DNA of 64,000 bases from Candidatus Rhodoferax odensensis (GCA_016718405.1 JADKDJ010000035.1:62001-126000); one strand, 5' to 3'. Positions 7,690-16,811 are shown, counted from the first letter of the stretch. Notes: generated by a model not told the origin, from the sequence alone. Translations and numbers: made by a program.

Positions 7690-9690
7690 ATGGTCCTGCT
7701 GATACTGGCGTCGAGCATCCTGCTGATCGGCGCCGGGCTTTGCCTGTTGCCGACACGCAATGCGGCGCGCGCCCGCGTCGCCATCGCTTCCCAAGTGCTG
7801 GCCACGGCGCTGGTGCTGGCGGTTGCGCTTCCGGTTCTTTTTGGTGCGCCCGAATTGAGCGCCAAACTGCCATGGGCGTACCCGGTGGGCATATTTCGCA
7901 TGCGTCTGGACGCGCTGGGCGCGTTCTTCCTGGTCTGGTCGCTGCCGATGACTTTGCTGGGCAGCCTCTACGCCGTGGGCTACATGCGCCCCCACTTCAA
8001 AGGGCCACGCCACCTGGGCGTGCACTTTGCCCTGCTCAACCTGACTTCCATCTCTTTTGTATTGGTCTACACCGGCGAGCACGCATTGATTTTTCTGCTC
8101 GGGTGGGAGGTGGCGGCGCTGGCCGCCTGGCTGTTGGTGATCTGGGACTACACCAACCAGAAGGTGCGCTTTGCGGGCTTCAACTACCTGGTCTCCACGC
8201 ACATCGGTCTGATCTTTCTGGTGGCGGCGGTGATGATTCTCTACACCCATGCGGGCACTTGGTACCTTGGCGACTTTGGCGTCTGGCTGCACGCCAACCC
8301 AGGTCCCTTGCGCAATGCGATTTTTCTGCTGCTGGTGACCAGTTTCGGCCTCAAGTCCGCCTTCTTCCCCTTTCATTCGTGGTTGCCGCGCGCCCACGCA
8401 GCGGCACCGGCACACGTCTCCGCTCTCATGTCGGGCGTGATCCACAAGGCGGGCTTGTATGCGCTGGTGCGTTTCGTATTGCTGATCGGTCGGCCCGATG
8501 AATGGATGGGCTGGTTCCTGATTGGCTTCTCGGTCTGTTCCGCCCTGATCGGCGGCCTCTACACGGTGGGCCAGCGCGATCTGAAGCGGCTGCTGGGCTA
8601 CTCGTCCACCGAAAACGTAGGCATTGCCGGCATCGGCCTGGGCGTGGGTTGCCTGGGGCTGACCTGGGGTCTGCCAACTTTGGCCGCACTCGGCTTTGCC
8701 GGCGGCCTGCTGCACATCCTGAACCATGCGTTTTTCAAGTGCCAGCTCTTCTATGCCGCGGGTGCGGTCTACCAGACCACGCACACGGTGGACATGGAGC
8801 GCCTGGGCGGGCTGTCGCGCCTGATGCCCTGGACGGGCGTGTTTTTTCTCATCGGCGGTGTGGCGATCTCCGCCTTGCCGCCGCTCAACGGCTTCGCCAG
8901 CGAGTTCGTGATCTATTCCAGCCTGTTTGACAAGGGCTCATTCGACATCTGGGCCAAGCTCAGTCTGTGCGCCGTGGCCGCTGCGCTGGCTTTTGTGGGG
9001 GCGGTCTCGGCGCTGAGCATCACGCGTGCCTTTGGCGTCGTCTTCATGGGCGCGCCGCGCGACCCGACGCTACCCGACGCCCACGAAGTCAATCGCTGGA
9101 TGCTGCTGCCGATGGGCCTGCATGCCGTGGGCAGCGTGGTGCTGGGCGTGGTCCCGGCAGCGGGCTTTGCGCTGGTGTCCGGACCGGTTGCGCTGCTGCT
9201 GGGCGTGGCACCCAGCACGCCCAATGCCACCCTTGAACGTATCAGCGCGAGCTTGTCACGCATCGGGGCCATCTCGGCCGTGCTGCTGGCTGGTGTACTG
9301 CTGGTGCTCTGGTGGCGCTCGCGGGTCCCGCTACGGCCTGCCCAAAGCGGTCCCACCTGGGGCTGCGGTTACGGCAACATCAACACCCGCATGCAGTACA
9401 CCGGCGCCAGTTTCTCCAACGACTTTTCGCGTCGCTTTCGCTCGGTGATGGTGTTGTTGCAGCGCAAGAAGGCGCCGCTTGGCTATTTCCCCGAGGACAG
9501 CTACGTCATTACCGATTGCGTGGACGCCGTCGAACGACGGCTCTATGCGGTCATTGGCCATGGTGACGAGTCGGCGACCCGCATCTCGAACAATCTGCAC
9601 GAGGACGACCCGCGTTTTGCCTTCGCCGCCGCGCTGGTCGCCTTGCTGGTCATTGCCACGCTGGTGCGATTGGCAGGGGGCCCCCTGTGA
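7690..9690 (+). CDS. Complex 1 HyfB/HycC-like proton-conducting membrane subunit
   Basis: A 666-residue polytopic protein of the NuoL/M/N antiporter-like family, closest in layout to HyfB/HycC. The residues that form the proton path are kept: Glu140 in GWEVAALAAW, Lys222 in FGLKSAFFPFHSWLP and Lys253 in SGVIHKAGLY. After the antiporter core there is a long C-terminal stretch (about 530-666) with a soluble loop (GCGYGNINTRMQYTGASFS) and a final membrane helix, as in HyfB. It is the first gene of an operon in which nearly every stop overlaps the next start. The likely job is ion translocation coupled to a quinone-pocket-like module whose large subunit lacks the NiFe ligands. Confidence 0.9.
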   Translation: MVLLILASSILLIGAGLCLLPTRNAARARVAIASQVLATALVLAVALPVLFGAPELSAKLPWAYPVGIFRMRLDALGAFFLVWSLPMTLLGSLYAVGYMRPHFKGPRHLGVHFALLNLTSISFVLVYTGEHALIFLLGWEVAALAAWLLVIWDYTNQKVRFAGFNYLVSTHIGLIFLVAAVMILYTHAGTWYLGDFGVWLHANPGPLRNAIFLLLVTSFGLKSAFFPFHSWLPRAHAAAPAHVSALMSGVIHKAGLYALVRFVLLIGRPDEWMGWFLIGFSVCSALIGGLYTVGQRDLKRLLGYSSTENVGIAGIGLGVGCLGLTWGLPTLAALGFAGGLLHILNHAFFKCQLFYAAGAVYQTTHTVDMERLGGLSRLMPWTGVFFLIGGVAISALPPLNGFASEFVIYSSLFDKGSFDIWAKLSLCAVAAALAFVGAVSALSITRAFGVVFMGAPRDPTLPDAHEVNRWMLLPMGLHAVGSVVLGVVPAAGFALVSGPVALLLGVAPSTPNATLERISASLSRIGAISAVLLAGVLLVLWWRSRVPLRPAQSGPTWGCGYGNINTRMQYTGASFSNDFSRRFRSVMVLLQRKKAPLGYFPEDSYVITDCVDAVERRLYAVIGHGDESATRISNNLHEDDPRFAFAAALVALLVIATLVRLAGGPL

Positions 9691-10610
9691 TGCCAACGCT
9701 GTTGACGCTGGTCCACGTTGCGCTGGTGCTGTGCATGCCGATTGCGCTGGTTGGCATCGTCAACCGCACCAAATCGTGGTGGGCCGGCCGCAAGGGTCCA
9801 CGCTTGCTGCAATCGGCCCATGACCTGCGCCGGCTGCTGGGCAAGCGGCCTGTCTACAGCCACACTGCTGGGCGCTTGTTTGGCGCGGGCGCCTACATCA
9901 CCCTGCTGGCCGGCTTGCTGGCGGCGAGCATGGTGCCGATACTAGGCGGCTTTGCGCCGCTGCAGTTCGAGCATGACTTCATCGTCGTGGCCTACGCCCT
10001 GGGGCTTGGCCGCATCGTGCTGATGCTGTCGGCGATGGACGTTGGCAGCGCGTTCGAGGGCATGGGCGCGGCGCGCGAGGCGTCTTTCACCGCATTTGTC
10101 GAGCCCGCCCTGTTTCTGCTGATCGGTACCGCCAGCGTGGCTACCGGCCACACCAGCTTCGCCAGTCTGCTGGGCGGTCTGCACGCGGCCCCCGGCTTCG
10201 GCTGGTTGGTGGCACCCGCCGTCGTCGCACTGCTCATCTTGCTGCAGGCCGAAGCCGCCCGCGTGCCGGTGGATGACCCTATGACCCACCTTGAACTCAC
10301 CATGATCCACGAGGTCATGATTCTCGACCACAGCGGGCCGGAGCTGGCAGCGATGCAGTACGCGGCAGCGCTGAAGATGAGCCTGTACGCGGGCCTGATT
10401 AGCACCCTGCTCAACCCGCTGGACCCGTTCGCGGCACCGCTCGCCAGCCTGGCCATGACGCTGCTGCTAACGAGCGGCGTGGCCGTCGCCGTCGGCTGCG
10501 TGGAGTCCCTGACGGCGCGCCTGCCGATGCGCTGGGTGCCACCTTACCTGCTGGTGGCGTCGGTGGCGGCCCTGATGTGTTGGTTACTGGTCGGCACGCT
10601 GACGCCATGA
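9690..10610 (+). CDS. Complex 1 HyfC/NuoH-like membrane subunit
   Basis: A 306-residue NuoH/HyfC-family protein with about eight membrane helices. Family marks are the N-terminal RKGPRLLQSAHDL segment, the acidic AMDVGSAFEGMGAAREA loop and EAARVPVDDPMTHLELTMIHE, the loop that faces the hydrophilic arm in complex I and hydrogenases. In such complexes this subunit connects the catalytic arm to the proton-pumping subunits. The ATG at 9690 overlaps the TGA of the previous gene. Charged loop residues are intact, so it looks functional. Confidence 0.9.
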   Translation: MPTLLTLVHVALVLCMPIALVGIVNRTKSWWAGRKGPRLLQSAHDLRRLLGKRPVYSHTAGRLFGAGAYITLLAGLLAASMVPILGGFAPLQFEHDFIVVAYALGLGRIVLMLSAMDVGSAFEGMGAAREASFTAFVEPALFLLIGTASVATGHTSFASLLGGLHAAPGFGWLVAPAVVALLILLQAEAARVPVDDPMTHLELTMIHEVMILDHSGPELAAMQYAAALKMSLYAGLISTLLNPLDPFAAPLASLAMTLLLTSGVAVAVGCVESLTARLPMRWVPPYLLVASVAALMCWLLVGTLTP

Positions 10611-11230
10611 CTCTCGCCATGACACCCCCGCTGAGTCTGTTTCTGGCGGCTTGCGTGCTGCCGGTTTTCTTCGCCAGGATTCGCGCCGTGCCGCTGTGGC
10701 TGGCGGTGCAGGCGCTGGCGCTGGCCTGGATCACGCTGGCGCAGCATGGCGAACTGTCCCTGCACTCACTGACCGCTGCTGTGGAAATCGTGGCCGTGCG
10801 TGGCTGGCTGGCGCCTGCTCTGCTATGGCGAACGCTGGCAGCGCACCCATTGGCGCGCACTGACCTTATGCCGTCCAATCTGTTTGCCTGGGGCGCGGCC
10901 GTCACGGTCATCATTCTGGCCCTTGAATTCGGCATCGGCGCAAGCGTCGATGCGGGCGCATTGACGCTGGGCGCGGTCAGCGTCAGTGTCAGCGTGGCCT
11001 TGCTCATCCTGGCCACCAACGCTGCCGCGCCCGCGCAGTTGCTGGCCCTGCTGTTTATGGAAAACGCACTGGCCCTGTTCGAATCCACCATGCCAACGCC
11101 ATGGCCATGGCCCGTGCACGGCGCCTTGAGCGCGGTCTATCTGCTCACGGTTGCCGTTGGCAACTGGCTGGCGGCCAGCGATAAGTCGCTGGGGACCGTG
11201 GTCGCCGAAGAAGCGAGGGACAACGCATGA
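10607..11230 (+). CDS. Complex 1 HyfE-like membrane subunit
   Basis: A 207-residue hydrophobic protein with about six to seven helices, in the position and of the size of HyfE (hydrogenase-4 component E, related to NuoK). Sequence similarity is weaker than for its neighbours, but LLFMENALALFE near the C-terminus corresponds to the GFLSMENGLIF-type motif of HyfE proteins, including the conserved Glu-Asn pair. ATG 10607 overlaps the preceding TGA, and its own TGA overlaps the start of the next gene, so expression is tightly coupled. Confidence 0.8.
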   Translation: MTLAMTPPLSLFLAACVLPVFFARIRAVPLWLAVQALALAWITLAQHGELSLHSLTAAVEIVAVRGWLAPALLWRTLAAHPLARTDLMPSNLFAWGAAVTVIILALEFGIGASVDAGALTLGAVSVSVSVALLILATNAAAPAQLLALLFMENALALFESTMPTPWPWPVHGALSAVYLLTVAVGNWLAASDKSLGTVVAEEARDNA

Positions 11231-12741
11231 GCGCCGCGCCGGGCCGCCCCAAGCAAGCTCGCACCGCGGCCCGTAAGGGCGAAGCTACCCCCGCGACCAC
11301 GGTAAGACTGGCGGACGCCAGGCTGGCTGCGCCGACAGCGACCAGCGATTCAGCGCACCCGCGCAAATGGGTGGCGCCGGCCCTGGTGGTGGTGGCCCTG
11401 CTGGTCTGGCTGGCGGCGCTGGCGCTTTTCATCACGACGCCGCTCAGCGAATTGCCGCGCTACTTCCTGCAACGCTATTTCGTGCTGGATGCCACCTCGC
11501 TGCTGTTTGTGTTGCTGATCAACACGGTGTTTCTGGGCATTGCGGTCTATCTGTATTCCCGTGAACGATCGTCGCGCCTGCTGGCGCAGGACATATTGCC
11601 GCGTGCCCTGTTGTCGCTGATGTTCATGCTGATCATGAATCTGGGCGTGTTGTCCAACAACCTGGTGGTGCTGTGGGCCCTGATCGAGGCCAGCACGCTG
11701 TGCGCCGCGCCGCTGGTGGCGCGCGGGGATGCCGCCAACCCGCGACAAGTGGCCTGGCGCTACATGCTGTACTCGGCGATGTCGCTGGCCATCACCTTCC
11801 TGGGTTTTCTGTGTCTGACCGAATCGGCTCACCTGCGTGGCGTCGCGATCAGTTTCCAGGTCGATCAATTGGGCTCGGCTCTGTCGGCCTCGCCCGATCG
11901 CTGGCAGCGGCTGGGCTTGGCGCTGATGCTGTTCGGGCTGGGCAGCAAGCTGGGACTGGCGCCGCTTTACGGCTGGCTGCCAGAAACCTACGAGACTGCG
12001 CCCACCAGCACCAGCGCCTTGTTGGCGGCGGTGCAGTTCAACATCAGCGTGGTCGCGGTGTTTCGGGTGCTGCAAGTGTTCCGGGGCCAGGACGGCGGCT
12101 TTGTGTCGCAAGAGCTGCTGGTGATGGGCTGCCTGTCCCTGATCGTGGCCGCCATTCAGGTCATGGCGGCGCGCAATTACAAACGGCTGATCGCCTACGC
12201 CTGCGTCAGTTCATCCGGGGTGATCGCGATTGGCCTGTCGGTTGGCAAGGCCGCCACCTACGGGGTGGTGCTGTATGTGGTCAGCAACGCGTTTGTCAAG
12301 GCACTGCTGTTTCTGTCGGCGGGCCGCCTGCGCTCGGTCTACGGCACCAACCAGACCGCCGCGCTGACCGGTGTGATCAAGGTGCTGCCCTTCTCTGGAT
12401 TGCTGTTCGCGGTGGGTATCTTCGCCCTGCTGGGCTTTCCGCCATTTGCCAGCTTTCTGGCCGAAATGCTGATCCTCTCGGGCATTGTGCAGGCTGGCAA
12501 CCTGATGGCCTTTGCCCTGTTGTGCAGCATGCTGACCATCATCTTCGTGGCCACCGGTCGCACCGTGTTCCCGATGCTGTGGGGCGCCAGCGAGCAACCC
12601 CGCGCGCCGCATCAGGAGTCGATCCTGACCATCCTGCCCAAGCTTGGATTTGTTGGCGTATTGGTGATGCTGGGCGCCTACACGCCAGAGCGAGTGAGTC
12701 GCCTGCTGGTCGTGGTGGCCGAGTCGATCGGGGGGCGATGA
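11227..12741 (+). CDS. Complex 1 HyfF-like proton-conducting membrane subunit
   Basis: A 504-residue antiporter-like subunit (NuoN/HyfF type). The first 45 residues are hydrophilic and Ala/Arg-rich, unusual for the family, and precede the first membrane helix. The core keeps the Glu of LWALIEASTL and the Lys of GLGSKLGLAPLYGWLPETYE, and a later NAFVKALLFL Lys. An Asn occupies the second-Lys region (VQFNIS), as is normal for HyfF. The ATG overlaps the preceding TGA, and its TGA overlaps the ATGATG of the large-subunit gene. Confidence 0.88.
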   Translation: MSAAPGRPKQARTAARKGEATPATTVRLADARLAAPTATSDSAHPRKWVAPALVVVALLVWLAALALFITTPLSELPRYFLQRYFVLDATSLLFVLLINTVFLGIAVYLYSRERSSRLLAQDILPRALLSLMFMLIMNLGVLSNNLVVLWALIEASTLCAAPLVARGDAANPRQVAWRYMLYSAMSLAITFLGFLCLTESAHLRGVAISFQVDQLGSALSASPDRWQRLGLALMLFGLGSKLGLAPLYGWLPETYETAPTSTSALLAAVQFNISVVAVFRVLQVFRGQDGGFVSQELLVMGCLSLIVAAIQVMAARNYKRLIAYACVSSSGVIAIGLSVGKAATYGVVLYVVSNAFVKALLFLSAGRLRSVYGTNQTAALTGVIKVLPFSGLLFAVGIFALLGFPPFASFLAEMLILSGIVQAGNLMAFALLCSMLTIIFVATGRTVFPMLWGASEQPRAPHQESILTILPKLGFVGVLVMLGAYTPERVSRLLVVVAESIGGR

Positions 12742-14222
12742 TGGAGATACGCGAGCCCGTCCTGGTGCTGCCCCTGCGCGAACTTGCCGTGCTGGATATG
12801 CCAGCGCTGGCGCAACGCTGCGCCGAACAATTGCAAGCGGGTGCACGGCTGGTGACCCTTTTTGGTCGGCCCGACGCCGAGGCGAGTTGGGTCGCCACTG
12901 CCATCCTGCAAGGCCCGGACGGTGAATTGACTGCCCTGCGGGCCGAGTTCCAGAGCGGTACAAGCTACCCCGGGCTGACACCACGCTTTGCGCAGGCCCA
13001 GATCCTTGAACGCGAGTTGTGGGAGCAAACCGGTATCACGCCACTTGGTCACCCCTGGCTCAAGCCGGTGCGGTTTGAGGGCACACGCCAGCAGCAGATG
13101 GCGGACTACCCCTTCTTCAAGGTGCGTGGGCAGGAGGTGCATGAGGTGGGCGTGGGCCCGATTCACGCCAGCGTGATCGAGCCGGGGCACTTTCGCTTCA
13201 TGTGCCTGGGCGAGCGGGTCTACCACCTTGAAATCCAGCTGGGCTACCAGCATCGCGGCATCGAGCCGATGCTGCTACGACGCGCACCCCTGACCTTGGC
13301 CAGCACGGTGGAGTCCATCTGCGGTGACGCCTGCATCGCCTACGCGTGGGCGTATTGCTCAGCCATGGAAGCACTCGGCGATACCCCGATCCCGGCCGAG
13401 ATCGAGCTGATACGCGGTGTGGCATTGGAACTCGAACGTATTGCCATGCACTTGGCCGCCCTGGGCGGCTTGGCCACCGACATTGCCTTCCTGCAAGGCG
13501 GTGCCAGCTATGGCCGCCTGCGCACCGCCATCATCAACGCCAGCATGCGGGTGTGTGGCAGCCGCTTCGGGCGTGGCTGGTTGTGCCCGGGCGGAGTCCG
13601 ATTTGGCTTGACCGATGCACTGCGCCAGGATCTGGCTCAGACGCTGGGCGCGTTTGCCAGGGACATTGCCGAGGTCAACGCGTTGATGTTAGGTGCGCGC
13701 AGCGTGCAGGCGCGCTTTCAGGGTATCGGCAAGGTCAGCACGCAGGCTGCGCGGGACCTGGGCCTGGTAGGTCTGGTGGCGCGCGCCAGCGGCGTGGCAC
13801 TCGATACGCGCAGCAGCCTGCCGGGCTTGCTGCACCAGCACTGGCCAATCTCCAGCCTGACCGAAAGCACGGGCGATTGCTGGGCGCGCATGCAACTGCG
13901 CATGCGCGAGATCGACACGTCCCTGACCTGGCTTGTGAACGTGCTTGGCGACCACGCGTTGGACCTGCGCGCCCAGCCGGTGCGGGTCAACCCGGCGCTG
14001 CGCCCAGACGCCTTGTGCGTGTCCCTGCGAGAGGGCACGCGCGGACCTGTGTTGCACGTGGCGGAAACCACTGGGCAAGGCACGCTGCGGCACTACAAGG
14101 TGCAAGACCCGTCCCTGCAGAACTGGTTTGGCCTGGCGCTCGCGGTACGCGACAACGGCATTTCGGACTTTCCCATCTGCAACAAGAGCTTTGACCTCTC
14201 CTATTGCGGCAACGACCTGTAG
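12738..14222 (+). CDS. Complex 1 HyfG/HycE-like 'large subunit' without a canonical NiFe site
   Basis: A 494-residue fusion of a NuoC-like N-terminal part (about 1-135) and a NuoD/HycE-like large subunit starting at VGVGPIHASVIEPGHFRF (138-154). The L1 motif that should be RxCGxC reads ESICGDAC, with C195 and C199 spaced by three residues instead of two. The C-terminal DPCxxCxxR motif is replaced by FDLSYCGNDL (C490), and the protein ends there without the C-terminal peptide that is cleaved during NiFe hydrogenase maturation. A normal [NiFe] centre is therefore not expected. It probably forms the quinone-pocket-like interface of an Ehr-type complex. Whether C195, C199 and C490 bind a metal is open. 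ATGs at 12738 and 12741 are both possible. Confidence 0.88.
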   Translation: MMEIREPVLVLPLRELAVLDMPALAQRCAEQLQAGARLVTLFGRPDAEASWVATAILQGPDGELTALRAEFQSGTSYPGLTPRFAQAQILERELWEQTGITPLGHPWLKPVRFEGTRQQQMADYPFFKVRGQEVHEVGVGPIHASVIEPGHFRFMCLGERVYHLEIQLGYQHRGIEPMLLRRAPLTLASTVESICGDACIAYAWAYCSAMEALGDTPIPAEIELIRGVALELERIAMHLAALGGLATDIAFLQGGASYGRLRTAIINASMRVCGSRFGRGWLCPGGVRFGLTDALRQDLAQTLGAFARDIAEVNALMLGARSVQARFQGIGKVSTQAARDLGLVGLVARASGVALDTRSSLPGLLHQHWPISSLTESTGDCWARMQLRMREIDTSLTWLVNVLGDHALDLRAQPVRVNPALRPDALCVSLREGTRGPVLHVAETTGQGTLRHYKVQDPSLQNWFGLALAVRDNGISDFPICNKSFDLSYCGNDL

Positions 14223-14230
14223 GCCCTCCC

Positions 14231-14980
14231 ATGTTGAAATCCATCGCTGTACGGGTGTCACAAGGCACGCAATACATCCCGGACCCGCGCAAGGCAAATC
14301 CGGTCGGGTTTCGCGGCAAACCCGTCATCGCAGATGCCGCGTGCGAGCCCTCTTGCGAGGCCTGCGTGACGACCTGTCCGACCGGTGCCATCACACTCGA
14401 TCCGGTTCAGATCGATCTGGGTCGCTGCACACTTTGCATGGATTGCGAGAGCGTCTGCCCCAGCGCCAAGTTCTCGTTCTCCAATGACTTCAGGCTGGCC
14501 AGCGCCGAGCGGGCCGGTCTGGTGCTGACGGCGACGCGACGCAACGTGGACCCGGTCGAAGTGTCGCAGGCGCTGCGCCAGCGCTTTGGCCGCTCGCTCA
14601 AATTACGCTCGGTGTCGGCCGGTGGCTGCAATGGCTGCGAGCTGGAGGTGAATGCCCTGGCCAACGTCAACTTCGACATCGGCCGCTACGGCATCGACAT
14701 CGTTGCCTCGCCACGGCACGCCGACGGTCTCGTGCTAACCGGCCCGATCACCCGCAACATGACCGAAGCCTTGCAGATTTGCTGGGATGCGATGCCCGCG
14801 CCCAAGCTGGTGATTGCGGTGGGCGCCTGCGCCATATCGGGCGGCCTGTTTGCGCACCAGGATGCCGTGGATCGAGGCTTCCTGGAGCGCGTCAAACCAA
14901 GCTTGTATGTGCCCGGCTGCCCGCCCCATCCGCTGACCTTTGTCTGCGGGGTGCTTGATCTGCTGGGTATTCCGAGCTGA
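14231..14980 (+). CDS. Complex 1 fused ferredoxin (HyfH) - small subunit (HyfI/NuoB)
   Basis: A 249-residue natural fusion. Residues 30-85 are a 2[4Fe-4S] ferredoxin domain: C38, C42, C45, C49 (first spacing C-x3-C rather than C-x2-C) and C66, C69, C72, C76. Residues 125-245 are a NuoB/HyfI-like small subunit with all four proximal-cluster ligands: C133 and C136 (GGCNGCELE), C200 (GAC) and C230 (PGCPP). Electrons would pass from the ferredoxin clusters to the proximal cluster next to the large subunit. HyfH and HyfI are separate proteins in E. coli. The start at 14231 is 8 nt after the large-subunit stop. It is the last gene of the operon; no maturation gene follows. Confidence 0.9.
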   Translation: MLKSIAVRVSQGTQYIPDPRKANPVGFRGKPVIADAACEPSCEACVTTCPTGAITLDPVQIDLGRCTLCMDCESVCPSAKFSFSNDFRLASAERAGLVLTATRRNVDPVEVSQALRQRFGRSLKLRSVSAGGCNGCELEVNALANVNFDIGRYGIDIVASPRHADGLVLTGPITRNMTEALQICWDAMPAPKLVIAVGACAISGGLFAHQDAVDRGFLERVKPSLYVPGCPPHPLTFVCGVLDLLGIPS

Positions 14981-15027
14981 CGGGCACGACTGTGGACCGA
15001 CGCACGGGATGAGACCGCAGCCACGGG

Positions 15028-16203
15028 TCAAGGCGCCAAGGGGTTGGAGAAACGACGCCAACTTATGCAGCGCACCCCTTCACGGGTATAGCTCTCATTG
15101 CCACCGTGAATGAGCCAGGGCTCGGGCGTTGGCTCAGTGACAAAGCGGGCGGCGCGTTGCCCGGCGCGCACCAGGTCCGGCGTGATGGTCTGGCCGGACT
15201 TGATCTCGACACACTGCAAGCCCTGCGCGCTCTCGAACACCAGGTCAGCCTCCAGCCCGTTGTTGTCGCGCCAGAAGTAGAGGTCCGCCGGCAAGCCGCG
15301 ATTGTCTCGGAACTTGCGAAACTCGCCGACAACCCAGGTTTCAAACAAGGCGCCGCGCATCGGGTGCAGCGCCAGCAGTGGCTCCTCGCGGATGCCCAAC
15401 AGCCACGCGGCCAAACCGGTGTCGGTGAAATACAGTTTGGGTGTCTTGACCAGGCGCTTGCCAAAATTGCGGTGATACGGCTGCAGCAGGAACACCAGTT
15501 CGCTCGACTGCAGCACCGACAGCCAATGGCGCGCCGTGGTGTGACTCACGCCGGCGTCCGTGGCAAGCGACACCAGATTGAGCAGCGTGCCGGTTCGGGC
15601 GGCGCACAGGCGCACGAACCGCGCAAAGGTGGACAAATCCTGGACGCGCAGCAGTTGGCGCACGTCGCGTTCGACATAGGTCGCCACATAGCTGGAGAAC
15701 CAGTCCATTGCCTCGATCGGTGAACGCTCCACCTGCCACAGGCTGGGGTACGAACCCAGCCACAAATGGGTATACAAGTCTCGCTGCACTGCCGGGCCTA
15801 ACTCGGACATCGCCAATGGCAGCAGCCTGGTGAGCCCAACGCGACCAGCCAGGGATTGCGTGACACCGGCCATCAGGCCAAACTGTTGCGACCCGCTCAG
15901 GACGAAGCGCCCTGGCCTGCGGTCGGCATCGACCATGCCTTGCAGTAGAGAAAACAGCTCGGGCCAGCGCTGCGCCTCGTCGAAGATGGCGCCCTGGTCG
16001 AAGCGCTGCAGAAACCCCCTCGGATCGGTCTGCGCAAAACCAAGTTCCACCGGGTCTTCCAGCGACACATAGGTCTTGTCGGCAAAGACTTCGCGCACCA
16101 GCGTGGTCTTGCCGGACTGTCGCGGCCCCGTCACCGCCAAGACGGGGAACTGGCGCGCCAGGCGCAGCAAGGTAGCAGATAAGTCTCTGGGGAAGATATT
16201 CAT
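15028..16203 (-). CDS. AAA ATPase with C-terminal DUF4143 domain
   Basis: A 391-residue protein (415 from the window's alternative start would be too long; the ATG at 16227 adds eight residues). The Walker A motif is GPRQSGKTTL near residue 30, Walker B is AIFDEAQRWPE, and the sensor region is FVLSGSQQFGLM. The C-terminal half is a DUF4143 domain with a nuclease-like ending (FYWRDNNGLEADLVFE, then CVEIKSGQT) typical of this widespread, often horizontally moved family. The biochemical role is unknown. It sits alone between the 3' ends of the two convergent Ehr-type operons, with AT-rich DNA at its 5' end unlike its surroundings, which suggests insertion. Confidence 0.85.
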   Translation of the reverse strand: MNIFPRDLSATLLRLARQFPVLAVTGPRQSGKTTLVREVFADKTYVSLEDPVELGFAQTDPRGFLQRFDQGAIFDEAQRWPELFSLLQGMVDADRRPGRFVLSGSQQFGLMAGVTQSLAGRVGLTRLLPLAMSELGPAVQRDLYTHLWLGSYPSLWQVERSPIEAMDWFSSYVATYVERDVRQLLRVQDLSTFARFVRLCAARTGTLLNLVSLATDAGVSHTTARHWLSVLQSSELVFLLQPYHRNFGKRLVKTPKLYFTDTGLAAWLLGIREEPLLALHPMRGALFETWVVGEFRKFRDNRGLPADLYFWRDNNGLEADLVFESAQGLQCVEIKSGQTITPDLVRAGQRAARFVTEPTPEPWLIHGGNESYTREGVRCISWRRFSNPLAP

Positions 16204-16234
16204 ACAATTTGCATATATAAAATTCATATTGTAT
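16202..16234. promoter_or_regulatory. AT-rich inverted repeat at the start of the AAA ATPase gene
   Basis: ATACAAT (16202-16208) and ATTGTAT (16228-16234) form a 7-bp inverted repeat with 19 nt between, over both candidate start codons, in a strongly AT-rich patch within GC-rich DNA. It could be an operator or part of the promoter; no regulator is identified. Confidence 0.35.
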
Positions 16235-16298
16235 AGAAATCAGTCTTGAAGTCCATCCCGAGTGGCGGCTTCAAGTCGGGGCGGTCGCGCCCGCTGGT

Positions 16299-16811
16299 TC
16301 AGGCTCGCCGGCGCACCGCGCTCAGGATGCCGCGCAGAATCTCCAGCGGTGGCGGCGGGCAGCCCGACACCAGCACATCCACCGGGATCACATTGGCCAC
16401 CGCGCCACAACTGGCGTAACTCTCGCCAAAAATGCCGCCATCACAACCACAGTCGCCCACCGCCACCACCAGCTTGGGAGAAGGCGTGGCGTCATAGGTA
16501 CGCTTGAGCGCTTCTTCCATGTGGCGCGACACCGGCCCGGTCACCAGCAGCAGATCGGCATGGCGCGGACTGGCGACAAACTTGAGGCCCAGCCCCTCAA
16601 TGTTGTAGTAGGGATTGGTCAACGCGTGAATCTCCAGTTCACAGCCATTGCAGGAGCCGGCATCCACCATGCGAATCGCCAGCGCCTGGCCCAGAATCTC
16701 CAACAATTCGCGCCCGATCGCCTGCGCCTGCGCGCGCTGGTTCTCGTCGAATGCGGGCGGCGCCTCCGTGCGAATTCCGTTGACCGCGATCTGGCGAATG
16801 ATCTTCCACAT
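16299..16811 (-). CDS. Complex 2 HyfI/NuoB-like small subunit
   Basis: A 170-residue small subunit with all four proximal [4Fe-4S] ligands: C54 and C57 (GSCNGCELE), C121 (GDC) and C151 (SGCPPPP), plus extra C123 and C135. No ferredoxin domain is attached, unlike the fused protein of complex 1, and no HyfH-like gene is present in this operon. ATG 16811 overlaps the TGA of the large-subunit gene. It is the final gene; the 95 nt to the ATPase start region show no further gene. Complex 2 must therefore receive electrons from an external or shared partner, if it handles electrons at all. Confidence 0.9.
   Translation of the reverse strand: MWKIIRQIAVNGIRTEAPPAFDENQRAQAQAIGRELLEILGQALAIRMVDAGSCNGCELEIHALTNPYYNIEGLGLKFVASPRHADLLLVTGPVSRHMEEALKRTYDATPSPKLVVAVGDCGCDGGIFGESYASCGAVANVIPVDVLVSGCPPPPLEILRGILSAVRRRA

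Noticed and set aside
7690..9690. DabB-type bicarbonate transporter subunit
   Set aside because: DabA (DUF2309) is absent and the gene lies in a Hyf-like operon.
11673..12737. Long plus-strand frame continuous with the large-subunit gene of complex 1
   Set aside because: The first 355 codons lie out of frame within the HyfF-like gene and resemble nothing; the real gene starts at 12738.
7690..14980. Call as respiratory complex I (Nuo)
   Set aside because: There are no NuoE, F, G, A, J or K genes, and the B, E, G, H and I layout and motifs are those of Hyf/Hyc-type complexes.
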